Positions 1 to 8,671 of a DNA stretch of 64,000 nucleotides are shown one piece after another. Source of the stretch: Pedobacter sp. W3I1 (lineage in GTDB: Bacteria > Bacteroidota > Bacteroidia > Sphingobacteriales > Sphingobacteriaceae); NCBI RefSeq assembly GCF_030816015.1, contig NZ_JAUSXN010000001.1, positions 5,890,001 through 5,954,000 of the forward strand, read 5' to 3'. Each line of letters starts with the position of its first letter. The stretch's first letter is position 1. Under the pieces are notes generated by a model. The model had not been told where the DNA came from, searched no databases, and worked only from the letters and a program-made list of their open reading frames with translations. The translations under genes and the position numbers were made by a program.

Positions 1-1160
1 ATTTTAATAATACCATCGAAGGTGATATTATAATTCTGAACGTTCCATTTATTGTACTCAACAGCTACATTAATTAGATCGTGTGTACCGTTTAAGATAA
101 TATTGATCACTTCATCGCCCAATTTTTCGATCGGAGTAGAAAGCGAAAAGTTATATTTTTTAGCCAGGGCTTTTAACACCTGAAACATCCAGATATCTCT
201 GTATTCACCCAGAGGCGCTAAACCACCGTTTAAAATACTCAGCTTCGGATTCGGAATCACCGATTCTTTATCCACTACGAAAATATAACCCAAACCATCA
301 CAACGTTCGCAGGCACCGTAAGGTGAGTTAAACGAAAAACTGTTCGGCTGGGGTTCATCATAGGAAATACCCGTGGTTGGGCACATTAAAAACTTACTAA
401 AATGCGCAACGTTGTTATCCTTATCACTGATTTTGATTACGCCTTTACCCATTTTCATAGCAATCTGCAATGAATCCAGCAGGCGTTTTTTGTCCTTCAC
501 ATCAATAATCAAGCGATCGATCACCACTTCGATATCGTGAATTTTATAACGATCTACCTGCATTTTAGCAGAAATATCCTTTATTTCTCCATCTACACGA
601 ACCTTTACATAACCCTGTTTACGAATCTGCTCAAAAAGCTCGCGGTAATGCCCTTTTCTACCTTTAACAACAGGCGCAAGGATATTTACGGCTACGCCAT
701 CAAATTTGTTGAAGATATTCTGCAGGATCTGGTCTTCACTCATACGCTCCATCTTCTCGCCGGTATTGTATGAATAGGCATCAGCAACACGCGCATAAAG
801 CAAACGCATAAAATCGTAAATTTCGGTAATGGTACCTACCGTAGAGCGTGGGTTTTTGCTGGTGGTTTTTTGCTCTATTGCAATAACCGGACTCAAACCC
901 GAAACCTTATCTACATCGGGGCGCTCCATTCCGCCCATAAACTGGCGACTATAAGCGCTAAATGTTTCCATATAACGGCGCTGTCCTTCGGCGTAAATGG
1001 TATCAAAAGCCAGTGAAGATTTGCCGCTACCACTTAAACCCGTTATAACAACAAGCTGGTTTCGCGGAAAACTAACGTCTATATTCTTTAAATTATGTAC
1101 CCTCGCACCATATACTTCTACATCTTTTTGCTCGCCGAGGTCGATAGATTTATTGCTCAT
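1..1160 (-). CDS. uvrA: UvrA, excinuclease ABC subunit A (5' part; runs off the left edge)
   Basis: This is the N-terminal part of the damage-recognition ATPase of nucleotide excision repair. About 386 codons are visible, against roughly 940 in the full family. The start is the ATG whose complement lies at 1158-1160, giving MSNKSIDLGE. The first ABC half shows a Walker A motif GLSGSGKSS at about residues 41-49. Next comes the family segment YAEGQRRYMETFSAYSRQF with ERPDVDKVSGL. A Cys-X2-Cys element (GACERCDGLGY) belongs to the first zinc finger. The reading frame is intact to the window edge, so the gene is cut by the window and is not a pseudogene. It acts in the cytoplasm with UvrB and UvrC, neither of which lies in this window. 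Confidence 0.96.
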   Translation of the reverse strand, partial: MSNKSIDLGEQKDVEVYGARVHNLKNIDVSFPRNQLVVITGLSGSGKSSLAFDTIYAEGQRRYMETFSAYSRQFMGGMERPDVDKVSGLSPVIAIEQKTTSKNPRSTVGTITEIYDFMRLLYARVADAYSYNTGEKMERMSEDQILQNIFNKFDGVAVNILAPVVKGRKGHYRELFEQIRKQGYVKVRVDGEIKDISAKMQVDRYKIHDIEVVIDRLIIDVKDKKRLLDSLQIAMKMGKGVIKISDKDNNVAHFSKFLMCPTTGISYDEPQPNSFSFNSPYGACERCDGLGYIFVVDKESVIPNPKLSILNGGLAPLGEYRDIWMFQVLKALAKKYNFSLSTPIEKLGDEVINIILNGTHDLINVAVEYNKWNVQNYNITFDGIIK

Positions 1161-1468
1161 ATTTTATTTAAAGTTGGAGGCAAAATTGAGTCTTTTAAAA
1201 GACAAAATTCCAATCCGCAAAAATGCTAAAAATTTTATCAAAATGAAAGTCTAATGCAATCTTGATTAAGGATTAATTGTCATAATGTCGACTTCTATTT
1301 CGTAGGAAATCAGAGGTAAACAGAAGAGACGAACTAAAAGCGTAAAAAAAGTTTTCGCCATACTTCACAAACGCAGTAAATGATACAATGGTTTTGTATG
1401 TTTAAAGAAAAAGGAATATATTCATACCAATAACCCGAATCTCCAGAACCCAAACATAAAATAGTTAA
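1161..1468. other. Intergenic stretch, nothing recognised
   Basis: These 308 bp separate the divergent uvrA and the unknown gene at 1469. The sequence is AT-rich and must carry the uvrA promoter. I see no clear TAnnTTTG box, hairpin, tRNA or conserved repeat in it. Confidence 0.5.
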
Positions 1469-2083
1469 ATGCCAGTTCTTATTGATCACATATACCCATT
1501 GATCGCTCCTCAAAGCTATTATTCAGCAGAGGTATGGGATCTTCCCCACCATGATTTAACAGCAACACAGTTTATTCTAACATGGGTAAGTTTTCAAGGA
1601 GATGAAGCAATGACCTATCTAACCAGAGCAGAATATAAATATCTTAATGAAACGCAATCGCATTGGCAAAGGAGGTCTTTTGAAAATCTAAGGCGATTAA
1701 CAAAAGAGGATGAATATCTATGCACTCATTTCCAGCAATCTGAACTATCCAAAAATCTCAGTTTTATTATATTCATGCATCAAGATGGTATAGGATCGAG
1801 TAGAATATTGCTTTCAAAAGAACTTGAAAAGCTTTTTCCTGAAGGATACTTTGTGGCAATACCAGATCGTAGCTGTGGTGTTGCGATATCCAAAGATGCC
1901 ACACCGTTAGAATTAAGTGAAATGAAACTATTATTAAAAAACATGTACACAGAAGCTACAACTCCAATGTCTTCTGAACTGTTTGACAGCAATGATTTTG
2001 AATTAATCAATAACTGGGCATTACCCTTAGATATTGACTATTTCAACGAAATAATCAATGAAGTAAAGTCATTATATGTTTAG
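1469..2083 (+). CDS. Hypothetical protein, 204 aa
   Basis: I do not recognise this family. The ATG at 1469 opens a 204-residue soluble protein with no signal peptide or membrane segment. It is rich in aromatic and acidic residues. The middle segment (SRILLSKELEKLFPEGYFVAIPD, about residues 110-132, then RSCGVAIS) looks like a folded alpha/beta domain rather than random sequence. The gene stands alone: uvrA is divergent upstream and the reductase is convergent downstream. A shadow frame on the opposite strand is much shorter. Single-copy accessory proteins of this size in Bacteroidota are sometimes toxin-immunity partners, but nothing here shows that. It is probably real because the frame is long, uninterrupted and of ordinary composition. 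Confidence 0.6.
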   Translation: MPVLIDHIYPLIAPQSYYSAEVWDLPHHDLTATQFILTWVSFQGDEAMTYLTRAEYKYLNETQSHWQRRSFENLRRLTKEDEYLCTHFQQSELSKNLSFIIFMHQDGIGSSRILLSKELEKLFPEGYFVAIPDRSCGVAISKDATPLELSEMKLLLKNMYTEATTPMSSELFDSNDFELINNWALPLDIDYFNEIINEVKSLYV

Positions 2084-2124
2084 TACAATAAAATGATAGA
2101 TTGACCACACCATAGAAATAGATC

Positions 2125-3171
2125 TTACCACTCTATCGTTGTTCCATTTTCCGTCGGGTGCCCGGTACAAACTAACACCCTACCCCTTTCCAATTCATCA
2201 TCGGTAAGCACTTCGTTATAATCCATTCTTACACCACCTTTGGTACAATTGGCCACACAGGTACTACACACGCCTCCACGACAGCTATATGGGAGTCTGA
2301 TTTTATTTTCGAGTGCAACATCCAAAATTCTTTTTGGCCATGGCACATCAAGATGGTAAGTTTCTCCTTTAAAGTTTAAAACGACCGAATAGGTATTTTT
2401 ATCTACCACCTTTTCTGCCGAACCATCATCTTCATCCACCTCGTCTTCTGGCAATACAAAGGTTTCTCTTTTAATCTGTTTAATATCGAAACCCATACCA
2501 AGCAAAGTAATCCGGCATAAATCCATGTAAATTATCGGCCCGCAGCTATAATAAAGTGCATCATTTCGATCAAAATGTAAATGCTCTTTAATTAACTTTT
2601 CGATATAGAATTTGTTCAGTCTGGCCGTCATTAAGTTTTTGCTATTACTAAAAACCCAAACAATCTTTAACCTTTCAGGATATTTGTTTTGCCATTCGAT
2701 CAGTTCATCATAAAACAAAGTTTCTTCCATTGATCGGTTACTATATACTAATGTGATCAACGATTTTTTCTCACGCACTAAGGCCGTTTTCAAAATCGAG
2801 AATAATGGCGTGATCCCGACACCTGCAGCGAACAGAAAAAGATCACGTTCCAGGTTTTCATCAGGCAAATAGCTGAACATTCCTTGTGGTTCTAGCGCTA
2901 AGAGAATATCGTTTACCGAAGTTTTATGGTGCAAAAATCTCGAAATCTCTCCGTTTTCCACTCTTTTTACGGTAATCGCTAAAGGCTCATCCACATCAGG
3001 TGAGCTATTAAAAGAATACGACCTCCTTATTTCCTTATGTTTTCCCTGAAAAATCAATGAAATAAACTGACCTGCTAAATACTTTGGATATGGTTGGTCT
3101 ACCTCCTCAAATTGAAAAGTAATATTATCGCCAGGCTGATTTATGATTTTATTGATACGCAGTTTGAACAT
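2125..3171 (-). CDS. PaaE-type ferredoxin-NAD(P)H reductase (FAD, NAD and C-terminal 2Fe-2S)
   Basis: This is a three-domain electron-transfer flavoprotein of 348 aa. It passes electrons from NAD(P)H through FAD to a plant-type 2Fe-2S cluster and on to an oxygenase or other acceptor. The FAD-binding segment has RRSYSFNSSP at about residues 49-58. The NAD domain has AAGVGITPLFS at about 114-124. The C-terminal ferredoxin domain carries cluster ligands Cys298, Cys303, Cys306 and Cys335 (C-X4-C-X2-C-X28-C), with an extra Cys at 310. An acidic linker (EDEVDEDDGSAEK) joins the domains. Its closest named relative is the reductase subunit of phenylacetyl-CoA oxygenase (PaaE/PaaK). No oxygenase gene lies nearby, so the partner is unknown. 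Confidence 0.85.
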   Translation of the reverse strand: MFKLRINKIINQPGDNITFQFEEVDQPYPKYLAGQFISLIFQGKHKEIRRSYSFNSSPDVDEPLAITVKRVENGEISRFLHHKTSVNDILLALEPQGMFSYLPDENLERDLFLFAAGVGITPLFSILKTALVREKKSLITLVYSNRSMEETLFYDELIEWQNKYPERLKIVWVFSNSKNLMTARLNKFYIEKLIKEHLHFDRNDALYYSCGPIIYMDLCRITLLGMGFDIKQIKRETFVLPEDEVDEDDGSAEKVVDKNTYSVVLNFKGETYHLDVPWPKRILDVALENKIRLPYSCRGGVCSTCVANCTKGGVRMDYNEVLTDDELERGRVLVCTGHPTENGTTIEW

Positions 3172-3240
3172 AATGCAAAGAAAAGAAATTGATTTATTAG
3201 TTCAATCGTTCATTGGTCATTAGTTTAGCATGATGTTGAG

Positions 3241-3302
3241 TTAGGGTTTAGGGTTTAGGGTTTAGGGTTTAGGGTTTAGGGTTTAGGGTTTAGGGTTTAG
3301 GG
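3241..3302. repeat. Telomere-like TTTAGGG array (partial plus 8 perfect copies)
   Basis: Positions 3241-3246 read TTAGGG, followed by eight perfect TTTAGGG heptamers to 3302. The array sits between two minus-strand genes and keeps no reading frame. It is identical in unit to the plant-type telomere repeat, but here it is an internal bacterial simple-sequence repeat. Confidence 0.95.
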
Positions 3303-3582
3303 AAAACACTGTGACACAAGTTTGTGTTGATAATAATGAAAAACATATGATAATGGCCAATGTATTTAAACACACATGCGCTTAAATGGCCTTCTATTTG
3401 TTATATGGTAAACTATTCCGTGTTAATCTGTGCTTCCGTGGCAATATAGTTCATTGGTTTCTTTGCCATTGGTTCATTGGTTAGCGTGATGCAGAAAATT
3501 TCTGTGTTATATCTGTAGCTCCTGAAAAAAGCAGTTAGCAAAAACAAATCGGTGTAATCCAACAATCTGTGTAATCATCTTC

Positions 3583-3614
3583 AAAAAAAAGCGTCCCGAT
3601 TTAAACCGGGACGC
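3583..3614 (-). terminator. Rho-independent terminator of the lytic transglycosylase gene
   Basis: GCGTCCCG at 3591-3598 pairs with CGGGACGC at 3607-3614. On the minus strand the stem is followed by a run of eight T. It lies about 30 bp past the stop of the gene at 3646. Confidence 0.9.
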
Positions 3615-3645
3615 CTTACCAAATGCTTGTCTTTATCTTAATATG

Positions 3646-4428
3646 TTATTCGGCGTTGTAGGCCAATAATACTCTCGGTTTTTCGTAACCGTAACGTTTC
3701 GGATGTTCCATAATCTGTTTCATAGAAATTACCTTATAAACATAGCCTCCGGTTTCGCGGTTTAGCTTCATTTTGTAGTAATTATCCTGATTTTGATTAT
3801 TGATCTGCTTGCGTAAGCGTCCGTCGCCAACATTGTAAGCCGCAGCTACCAATGTCCAGCTTTCTAAACCTTTATACATTTCTTTAATGTATTTGCAGGC
3901 AGCGATAGTCGATTTACGCAGATTATAGCGTTCATCAACATTTCCGTTTACTCTTAATCCATAAGTACGGGCTGTGCCAGGCATAAACTGCCAGATTCCG
4001 GCTGCGCCTTTTGGAGAAACTCCTTCCGCCATTCCAGATTCGACCAGGGCCAAATACTTAAAATCGTTAGGAATTCCGTAGGCAGCGAGAATGGGTTCAA
4101 TTACAGGAAACCATTTTGCTGCTTTTGCATGCAATTTATTGGTTTGTGTGTTTCCGTAAGTGTGTGCTGCAAGGATTTTTTTCATTTTGCGTTCTACCTT
4201 TTTATCGCCTAACGGCAAGGTTTCTTCTGCAAAATTTAACTGTGCCATTAAAGATAGCGGCTTTTCCGCACTTTCAACTTTCAGGCTATCAGATTTGGGT
4301 ATTGTAGTGTTTAATTTTTCTTCTTTTAAAAGACTTTTTTGTGCTAAGGGCATTTGGTAAGCGAACACTTTTGCCAAAATAAATAGTGTTGCCACTACCG
4401 CAAATGGTACGATGTGTTTCTTTAACAT
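3646..4428 (-). CDS. Lytic transglycosylase (SLT/MltD-type catalytic domain), membrane anchored
   Basis: This enzyme cleaves peptidoglycan glycan strands non-hydrolytically in the periplasm. A longer frame reaches 4470, but the ATG with complement at 4426-4428 has a strong AAGGAGG about 4 nt upstream and gives a typical N-terminus (MLKKHIVPFAVV), so I place the start there, for 260 aa. A hydrophobic anchor or signal covers about residues 5-22. The SLT domain fills the C-terminal half: the catalytic Glu is in ALVESGM, followed by GAAGIWQFMPGTARTYGL and later AAYNVGDGRL. No LysM repeats are present, so it is shorter than classical MltD. It is a single gene ending at its own terminator. Confidence 0.9.
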   Translation of the reverse strand: MLKKHIVPFAVVATLFILAKVFAYQMPLAQKSLLKEEKLNTTIPKSDSLKVESAEKPLSLMAQLNFAEETLPLGDKKVERKMKKILAAHTYGNTQTNKLHAKAAKWFPVIEPILAAYGIPNDFKYLALVESGMAEGVSPKGAAGIWQFMPGTARTYGLRVNGNVDERYNLRKSTIAACKYIKEMYKGLESWTLVAAAYNVGDGRLRKQINNQNQDNYYKMKLNRETGGYVYKVISMKQIMEHPKRYGYEKPRVLLAYNAE

Positions 4429-4690
4429 TTTCCTCCTTTTTTTGGTGAACTTATATAAAAACGTTGGCAAAGGTAAAAAATAATAAGCACATTATCAAAT
4501 GGTTACAAAATCAACCCCAAAAATCAGCCCCTAAAGCCCTTTAAACGTGGATTTTAAATTTTGATTTTCAGACAAATTTTCCTATTTTAGAGGCTATTTT
4601 TTTATCTAATTTTTCCGCTCTTAAAATTGTTATGTTCATCAATTTTTCATAAATTTGCAACCCGCATTTTTATGTGGCTAATAGTGTATC

Positions 4691-6277
4691 ATGATAAATA
4701 AAAACAACAGGAACAGTCGGGATGACAAGTCCAAACCAGGCAGTCGGAAAACAGAAGGCAGAAGTAGTTCAGCCGGGTCTGACAGAAGAAGATCAGACGA
4801 CAAAGACAGCAAATTCAAAAAATCATCCGATTCAAAAGACGGCTTCAAACCTAGAAGTTCAGACGGTAAAGATTTCAAATCAAAATCTTTCGGAGACAAA
4901 AAAGACTTCAGACCAAGAACGGGAGACCGTGATTTTAAATCGAAAGATGGAGAATCGAAGGGATTCAAATTTGGAGACCGCGAATTTAAATCAAGAGACA
5001 ATAACTCAAATTCAGAAGACCGCAGTTTCAAACCCAGAGAAGGTGGATCGAGAGATTACAAACCAAGAACGGGAGATCGTGATTTCAAATCGAGAGAGGG
5101 AGGATCAAGAGACTATAAACCGAGAACAGGAGACAGAGATTTTAAACCCAGAGAAGGTGGTGCAAGAGATTATAAGCCAAGAACAGGAGAACGCGATTTC
5201 AAATCTAAGGATGGAGATTCGAGAGATTTTAAACCGAGAACTGGCGACCGCGACTTTAAACCTAGAGAAGGCGGATCAAGAGATTACAAACCAAGAACAG
5301 GCGACCGTGATTTCAAATCGAAAGATGGTGGGCCAAGAGATTTCAAACCGAGAGAAGGTGGTTACAAAGATTTTAAATCAAGAGGCAAATCAGATGATTT
5401 CAAGCCAAGTGCCGGAAGTTCAAGAGATGTAAAACCTAAAGAACCAAGGGAAGGTGATACTCGTCCGTTTAGAAAACGCGAGGATCAACCAAGAGATACA
5501 GAATTTAACCGCCCGGAGCGTACTGTAATTGCCCAGGGTCGCAAAACCAATGAAGACAAAGGCTTAATTCGCCTTAACAGATATATTTCAAATGCAGGCA
5601 TCTGCTCCCGTCGTAAGGCTGATGAGCTAATTGCTGCCGGCATTATTACGGTAAACGGAGAAGCCATTACCGAATTAGGGCATAAAGTTGACCCGGCAAA
5701 AGATTTAGTGCGTTACAACGGAGAGCTATTGAAACGCGAGAAAAAAGTTTACGTTTTATTGAACAAACCAAAAGACTACATCACCACTACCGACGATCCG
5801 CAGGAACGCCGTACGGTAATGCAATTGGTTGACAAAGCGAGCCGTGAACGTATTTATCCGGTTGGCCGTTTAGATCGCAACACCACAGGTTTATTGTTGA
5901 TGACTAACGATGGTGATTTAGCAGATAAATTATCCCATCCTAAAAACGGTATCACCAAAATTTACAATATTGAGTTAGATAAAGCTTTATCACAAGGTGA
6001 TTTAAACAAAATTGCTTTTGGTTTAGAGCTGGAAGATGGATTGATTAAACCGGATAACATTTCTTACGTTGCGGGTGGAACCAAAAAAGAAATCGGCATC
6101 CAGATCCACAGCGGTAAAAACAGAATTGTTCGCCGTATTTTCGAACACCTGGGCTACAATGTTGAAAAATTAGATCGTGTTGTATATGGCAATTTAACCA
6201 AGAAAGACCTACCTCGTGGCAGATGGCGCTATCTTGAAGATCATGAATTGATCCAGATTAAACATTTAATAAAATAA
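4691..6277 (+). CDS. RsuA/RluB-family pseudouridine synthase with a long repetitive basic N-terminal extension
   Basis: This rRNA-modifying enzyme of 528 aa converts uridine to pseudouridine. The first 290 residues or so are low-complexity K/R/D/S/G sequence, including a 19-residue tandem repeat (residues 118-222). An S4 RNA-binding domain follows at about 293-340 (IRLNRYISNAGICSRRKAD). The catalytic domain has the family signature GRLDRNTTGLLL with catalytic Asp395. Family members without the tail are about 240-300 aa, so the extension roughly doubles the protein. Such tails are common in Bacteroidota pseudouridine synthases and RNA helicases and probably bind RNA. Because the repeat period is a multiple of three, a second frame is open across it; that is a shadow. 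RluB is the likelier identity, but RluF or RsuA cannot be excluded. Confidence 0.88.
   Translation: MINKNNRNSRDDKSKPGSRKTEGRSSSAGSDRRRSDDKDSKFKKSSDSKDGFKPRSSDGKDFKSKSFGDKKDFRPRTGDRDFKSKDGESKGFKFGDREFKSRDNNSNSEDRSFKPREGGSRDYKPRTGDRDFKSREGGSRDYKPRTGDRDFKPREGGARDYKPRTGERDFKSKDGDSRDFKPRTGDRDFKPREGGSRDYKPRTGDRDFKSKDGGPRDFKPREGGYKDFKSRGKSDDFKPSAGSSRDVKPKEPREGDTRPFRKREDQPRDTEFNRPERTVIAQGRKTNEDKGLIRLNRYISNAGICSRRKADELIAAGIITVNGEAITELGHKVDPAKDLVRYNGELLKREKKVYVLLNKPKDYITTTDDPQERRTVMQLVDKASRERIYPVGRLDRNTTGLLLMTNDGDLADKLSHPKNGITKIYNIELDKALSQGDLNKIAFGLELEDGLIKPDNISYVAGGTKKEIGIQIHSGKNRIVRRIFEHLGYNVEKLDRVVYGNLTKKDLPRGRWRYLEDHELIQIKHLIK
5042..5356 (+). repeat. 57-bp coding tandem repeat inside the pseudouridine synthase gene
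   Basis: There are five full 19-residue units and a half unit. The consensus is GGSRDYKPRTGDRDFKSRE with conservative swaps (K/R, F/Y, S/P, D/E). Nucleotide identity between units is high but not complete, as expected of an old in-frame expansion. Confidence 0.92.
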
Positions 6278-6284
6278 AAATATA

Positions 6285-6311
6285 AAGGCAGCCAATGGTT
6301 GCCTTTTTTGT
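6285..6311 (+). terminator. Terminator after the pseudouridine synthase gene
   Basis: AAGGCAGCC and GGTTGCCTT form a 9-bp stem with a 3-nt loop, followed by T6. It starts 8 bp after the stop codon. Confidence 0.8.
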
Positions 6312-6330
6312 TGAACACAACAGAGGTTGT

Positions 6331-6463
6331 CATTCTGAACGCAGTGAAGAATCCCTAGTCAATGGGGGGAGCCTAATGCCCAACTTCTGTACGGCAAAAA
6401 GATCAATGCATTCATCAACCGCCTGTGCAACTCAACAACAGATTCTTCACTGCGTTCAGAATG
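6331..6463. repeat. REP-like inverted repeat pair (CATTCTGAACGCAGTGAAG type)
   Basis: A 23-bp sequence at 6331-6353 is repeated as its exact reverse complement at 6441-6463, with 87 bp between. A related single arm lies at about 48717-48740. The small frame spanning this region is repeat sequence, not a gene. Confidence 0.85.
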
Positions 6464-6524
6464 ATAGTTATCTCCTTTGCATTAAAATTTTTCCCATATT
6501 TGTTATAATCAATATTATTTTTTC

Positions 6525-7634
6525 ATGAAAAAATTTAGTTCATTGCTTATACTCTCTATATTATCAACCCTAACATTTGCGCAAAAAACCAATTACAACC
6601 TCATTGTTGGCACTTATACCGCACCAGGAAAAAGCGAAGGAATTTATACCTATAATTTTAACACCTCAACTGCAGTCTCAACGATAAAAAGCATCACAAA
6701 AAACACAGCTAACCCGAGTTATCTGGCCATCTCTCCTGATCAGAAATTTGTTTATGTAGTGAATGAAACCGGAGCGACCAGCACAGTCAGTGCTTTTAAA
6801 TACAACGCAGCAACCGGCGATTTAACTTTTTTAAATAAGGTAGACAGCCATGGTGCTGATCCTTGTTTTATTACTGTTGATGCCAAAAATGTAATCGTGG
6901 CTAATTATAGCGGAGGCAGTTTAGCAGTATTTTCACGAAAAGCAGATGGAGCTTTAACCGAAGCTTTACAAATAATCAAACATACCGGAAAAAGCATAGA
7001 TCCTAAAGGCAGACAAGAAAGCGCGCATGTACACATGGTTAAATTTACTCCAGACCACAAATATTTAATTGTTAACGATTTGGGAGAAGATCGAACTTAT
7101 ATCTACAACTACAAACCTGCCGCAAAAGAAAACATCCTCACCGTTAAATCAATAATTAAAACCAACGCGGGAACTGGTCCAAGGCACATCACTTTTAGTC
7201 CAAATGGAAAATTTGCCTACTTAGCGCACGAATTTAATGGGAGCATAACCGTTTTCGCCTATTCGAATGGAAGCTTAACCAAGCTTCAGGAAATTGGCAC
7301 TACACCAAAAGATTTTCCCGGAAAAGTTGATGGTGCTGATATCCATGTTTCGGCTGATGGCAAATTTCTTTATGAAACCAACCGTGGAGACGCCAATAGC
7401 ATTTCTGCCTTTTCAATTCTGCCGACCGGAAAATTGAAATTTATCGAAACAGTAAGCACACTGGGCAAAGGACCAAGAAACTTCACCATCGATCCGACTG
7501 GAAAATTTCTATTGATCGGCCATCAATACACGAATAACATCGTTATTTTTAACCGAAATAAAACCACAGGTAAATTAACCGATAGCGGCAAACGCATTGA
7601 TGTCGGCGCACCAGTTTGTTTGGTTTTTAATTAA
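6525..7634 (+). CDS. Secreted lactonase-family seven-bladed beta-propeller (6-phosphogluconolactonase-like)
   Basis: This 369-aa protein belongs to the lactonase family typified by YbhE-type 6-phosphogluconolactonase. It begins with a signal peptide (MKKFSSLLILSILSTLTFAQ). Repeated blade motifs follow, such as NPSYLAISPDQKFVYVVNE, GPRHITFSPNGKFAYLAHE and GPRNFTIDPTGKFLLIGHQ. HVHMVKFTPDHKYLIVNDLG carries His and polar residues conserved in the family. The export signal means the physiological substrate may be an extracytoplasmic sugar lactone rather than the pentose-phosphate intermediate. It is followed after 18 bp by the SRPBCC gene and may share a transcript with it. Confidence 0.85.
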   Translation: MKKFSSLLILSILSTLTFAQKTNYNLIVGTYTAPGKSEGIYTYNFNTSTAVSTIKSITKNTANPSYLAISPDQKFVYVVNETGATSTVSAFKYNAATGDLTFLNKVDSHGADPCFITVDAKNVIVANYSGGSLAVFSRKADGALTEALQIIKHTGKSIDPKGRQESAHVHMVKFTPDHKYLIVNDLGEDRTYIYNYKPAAKENILTVKSIIKTNAGTGPRHITFSPNGKFAYLAHEFNGSITVFAYSNGSLTKLQEIGTTPKDFPGKVDGADIHVSADGKFLYETNRGDANSISAFSILPTGKLKFIETVSTLGKGPRNFTIDPTGKFLLIGHQYTNNIVIFNRNKTTGKLTDSGKRIDVGAPVCLVFN

Positions 7635-7652
7635 TTACCTAAATTTAAGCCA

Positions 7653-8147
7653 ATGGAAAACTTCGATTGGACAAAATTCACCATCAAGATTGCTGTTAAA
7701 GCGAAACTCGAGGACATGTACAATGCCTGGACAAAGGCCGGCGAAATTGAGAAATGGTTTTTAAGTGAGGCAGAATTTTCTGACGAGAATAACGTATTGC
7801 TCAATAAAACGCGAAACGTATTAAAAGGCGATAAATACAAATGGATCTGGTATCTGTATGATGATATTGAAAAAGGGACAATAACCGAAGCCAATGGCAA
7901 AGATGAGCTTCAATTTACTTTTGCAGGCGAATGTTTTGTTGATATTAAACTTAGAGAAGAGTTTGAATACACCATTGTGGAGTTGACCCAGAGGGACATC
8001 CCCTTAAATGATGAGGCAAAAAGAAACATTCGACTAGGTTGCCATAACGGCTGGAGTTTCTATTTGATTAATCTAAAATCTGTTTATGAAGGCGGGTTGG
8101 ACTTAAGAAATAAGGATAACCGCTTTAAACCCATGCTGAATAATTGA
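7653..8147 (+). CDS. SRPBCC/AHSA1-family protein
   Basis: This 164-aa cytoplasmic protein has the START-like fold of the AHSA1 (activator of Hsp90 ATPase homologue 1-like) group. The N-terminal pattern FTIKIAVKAKLEDMYNAWTKAGEIEKWFLSEAEF is typical: a first strand, then a helix ending in a W-F pair. The hydrophobic ligand cavity is implied by the fold. Bacterial members have varied or unknown roles, so no substrate can be named. It lies 18 bp after the lactonase gene on the same strand. A long antisense frame over its 5' half is a shadow. Confidence 0.8.
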   Translation: MENFDWTKFTIKIAVKAKLEDMYNAWTKAGEIEKWFLSEAEFSDENNVLLNKTRNVLKGDKYKWIWYLYDDIEKGTITEANGKDELQFTFAGECFVDIKLREEFEYTIVELTQRDIPLNDEAKRNIRLGCHNGWSFYLINLKSVYEGGLDLRNKDNRFKPMLNN

Positions 8148-8187
8148 GAACTGAAAAACAATTTTAGCAGAAAAAGCACCAAATACG

Positions 8188-8258
8188 ATCGTCATCCTGA
8201 GTTCAGCCGAGGATCTTTATAGCATGATAGATACTGAAACAAGTTCAGTATGACGATA
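8188..8258. repeat. Palindromic dispersed repeat, left of the GIY-YIG gene
   Basis: An imperfect palindrome of about 70 bp is bounded by ATCGTCAT and ATGACGAT. Its right arm contains a 33-bp string (8224-8256) that recurs exactly at 8730-8762 and with one mismatch at 8823-8855. Within it TACTGAA and TTCAGTA form a hairpin. Confidence 0.88.
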
Positions 8259-8369
8259 TGAGTAAATGCGTAAATAAATTAAGTTCCATTATCTTACGCG
8301 AGCGTCCTGCTGAATTTATTTCAGCATCTTTATTGCCAGAAAACGAAATGAAATAGAACAACAGAGGTT

Positions 8370-8663
8370 ATGGAACGAGGCGGCTGCGTTTACATATTAA
8401 CGAATCACACACATACGGTTTTGTATATCGGCGTAACATCCGATTTATATTTCAGGACAGTTGAGCACACGAAGAAGAAATATCCAGATTCATTTACAGC
8501 CAAATACAATTGTATCAAACTTGTTTATTACGAACAGTTCGATTCTATTGAGGAAGCCATTGCGAAAGAAAAACAGTTGAAAAACTGGAAGCGGGCCTGG
8601 AAAATTAATCTGATTAATCAAAATAACTCAAATTGGGAGGATTTGTTTGAAACCCTAGAATAA
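8370..8663 (+). CDS. Stand-alone GIY-YIG nuclease-domain protein
   Basis: This 97-aa protein consists only of a GIY-YIG domain of the UvrC-like solitary type. The two signature elements are VYILTN (Tyr8) and VLYIGVT (Tyr19). They are followed by the family Arg in YFRTVEH and a C-terminal segment EEAIAKEKQLKNWKRAWKI typical of this group. The ATG at 8370 gives MERGGCVYIL. Proteins of this group are often labelled putative endonuclease or excinuclease subunit C, but they lack the helix-hairpin-helix and UvrB-binding parts of UvrC. The gene is bracketed by copies of one dispersed repeat, which points to mobility or a role in acting on that repeat. Confidence 0.9.
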   Translation: MERGGCVYILTNHTHTVLYIGVTSDLYFRTVEHTKKKYPDSFTAKYNCIKLVYYEQFDSIEEAIAKEKQLKNWKRAWKINLINQNNSNWEDLFETLE

Positions 8664-8671
8664 AGCTGAAA

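Larger units (their letters stand above)
3172..3645. other. Intergenic repeats between reductase and transglycosylase
   Basis: This 474-bp stretch holds no gene. It contains CATTGGT-type word repeats (3209-3222 and 3450-3485), the TTTAGGG array, AATCTGTG-type words (3423-3440 and 3500-3580) and a terminator near its right end. Confidence 0.7.

Noticed and set aside
537..1254. Two plus-strand frames (537-773 and 997-1254)
   Set aside because: They lie antisense to the coding sequence of uvrA, which shows clear family motifs in the opposite strand.
3241..3302. A true chromosome end
   Set aside because: The TTTAGGG array is flanked on both sides by ordinary bacterial genes and is internal.
4722..5432. 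236-codon second frame inside the pseudouridine synthase gene
   Set aside because: The 57-bp repeat keeps all frames in step, so an alternative frame stays open by construction; composition is Glu/Thr/Asn-biased and it has no start context.
6295..6528. 77-residue frame after the pseudouridine synthase
   Set aside because: It runs through a REP-like inverted repeat and a terminator; its sequence is explained by the repeats.
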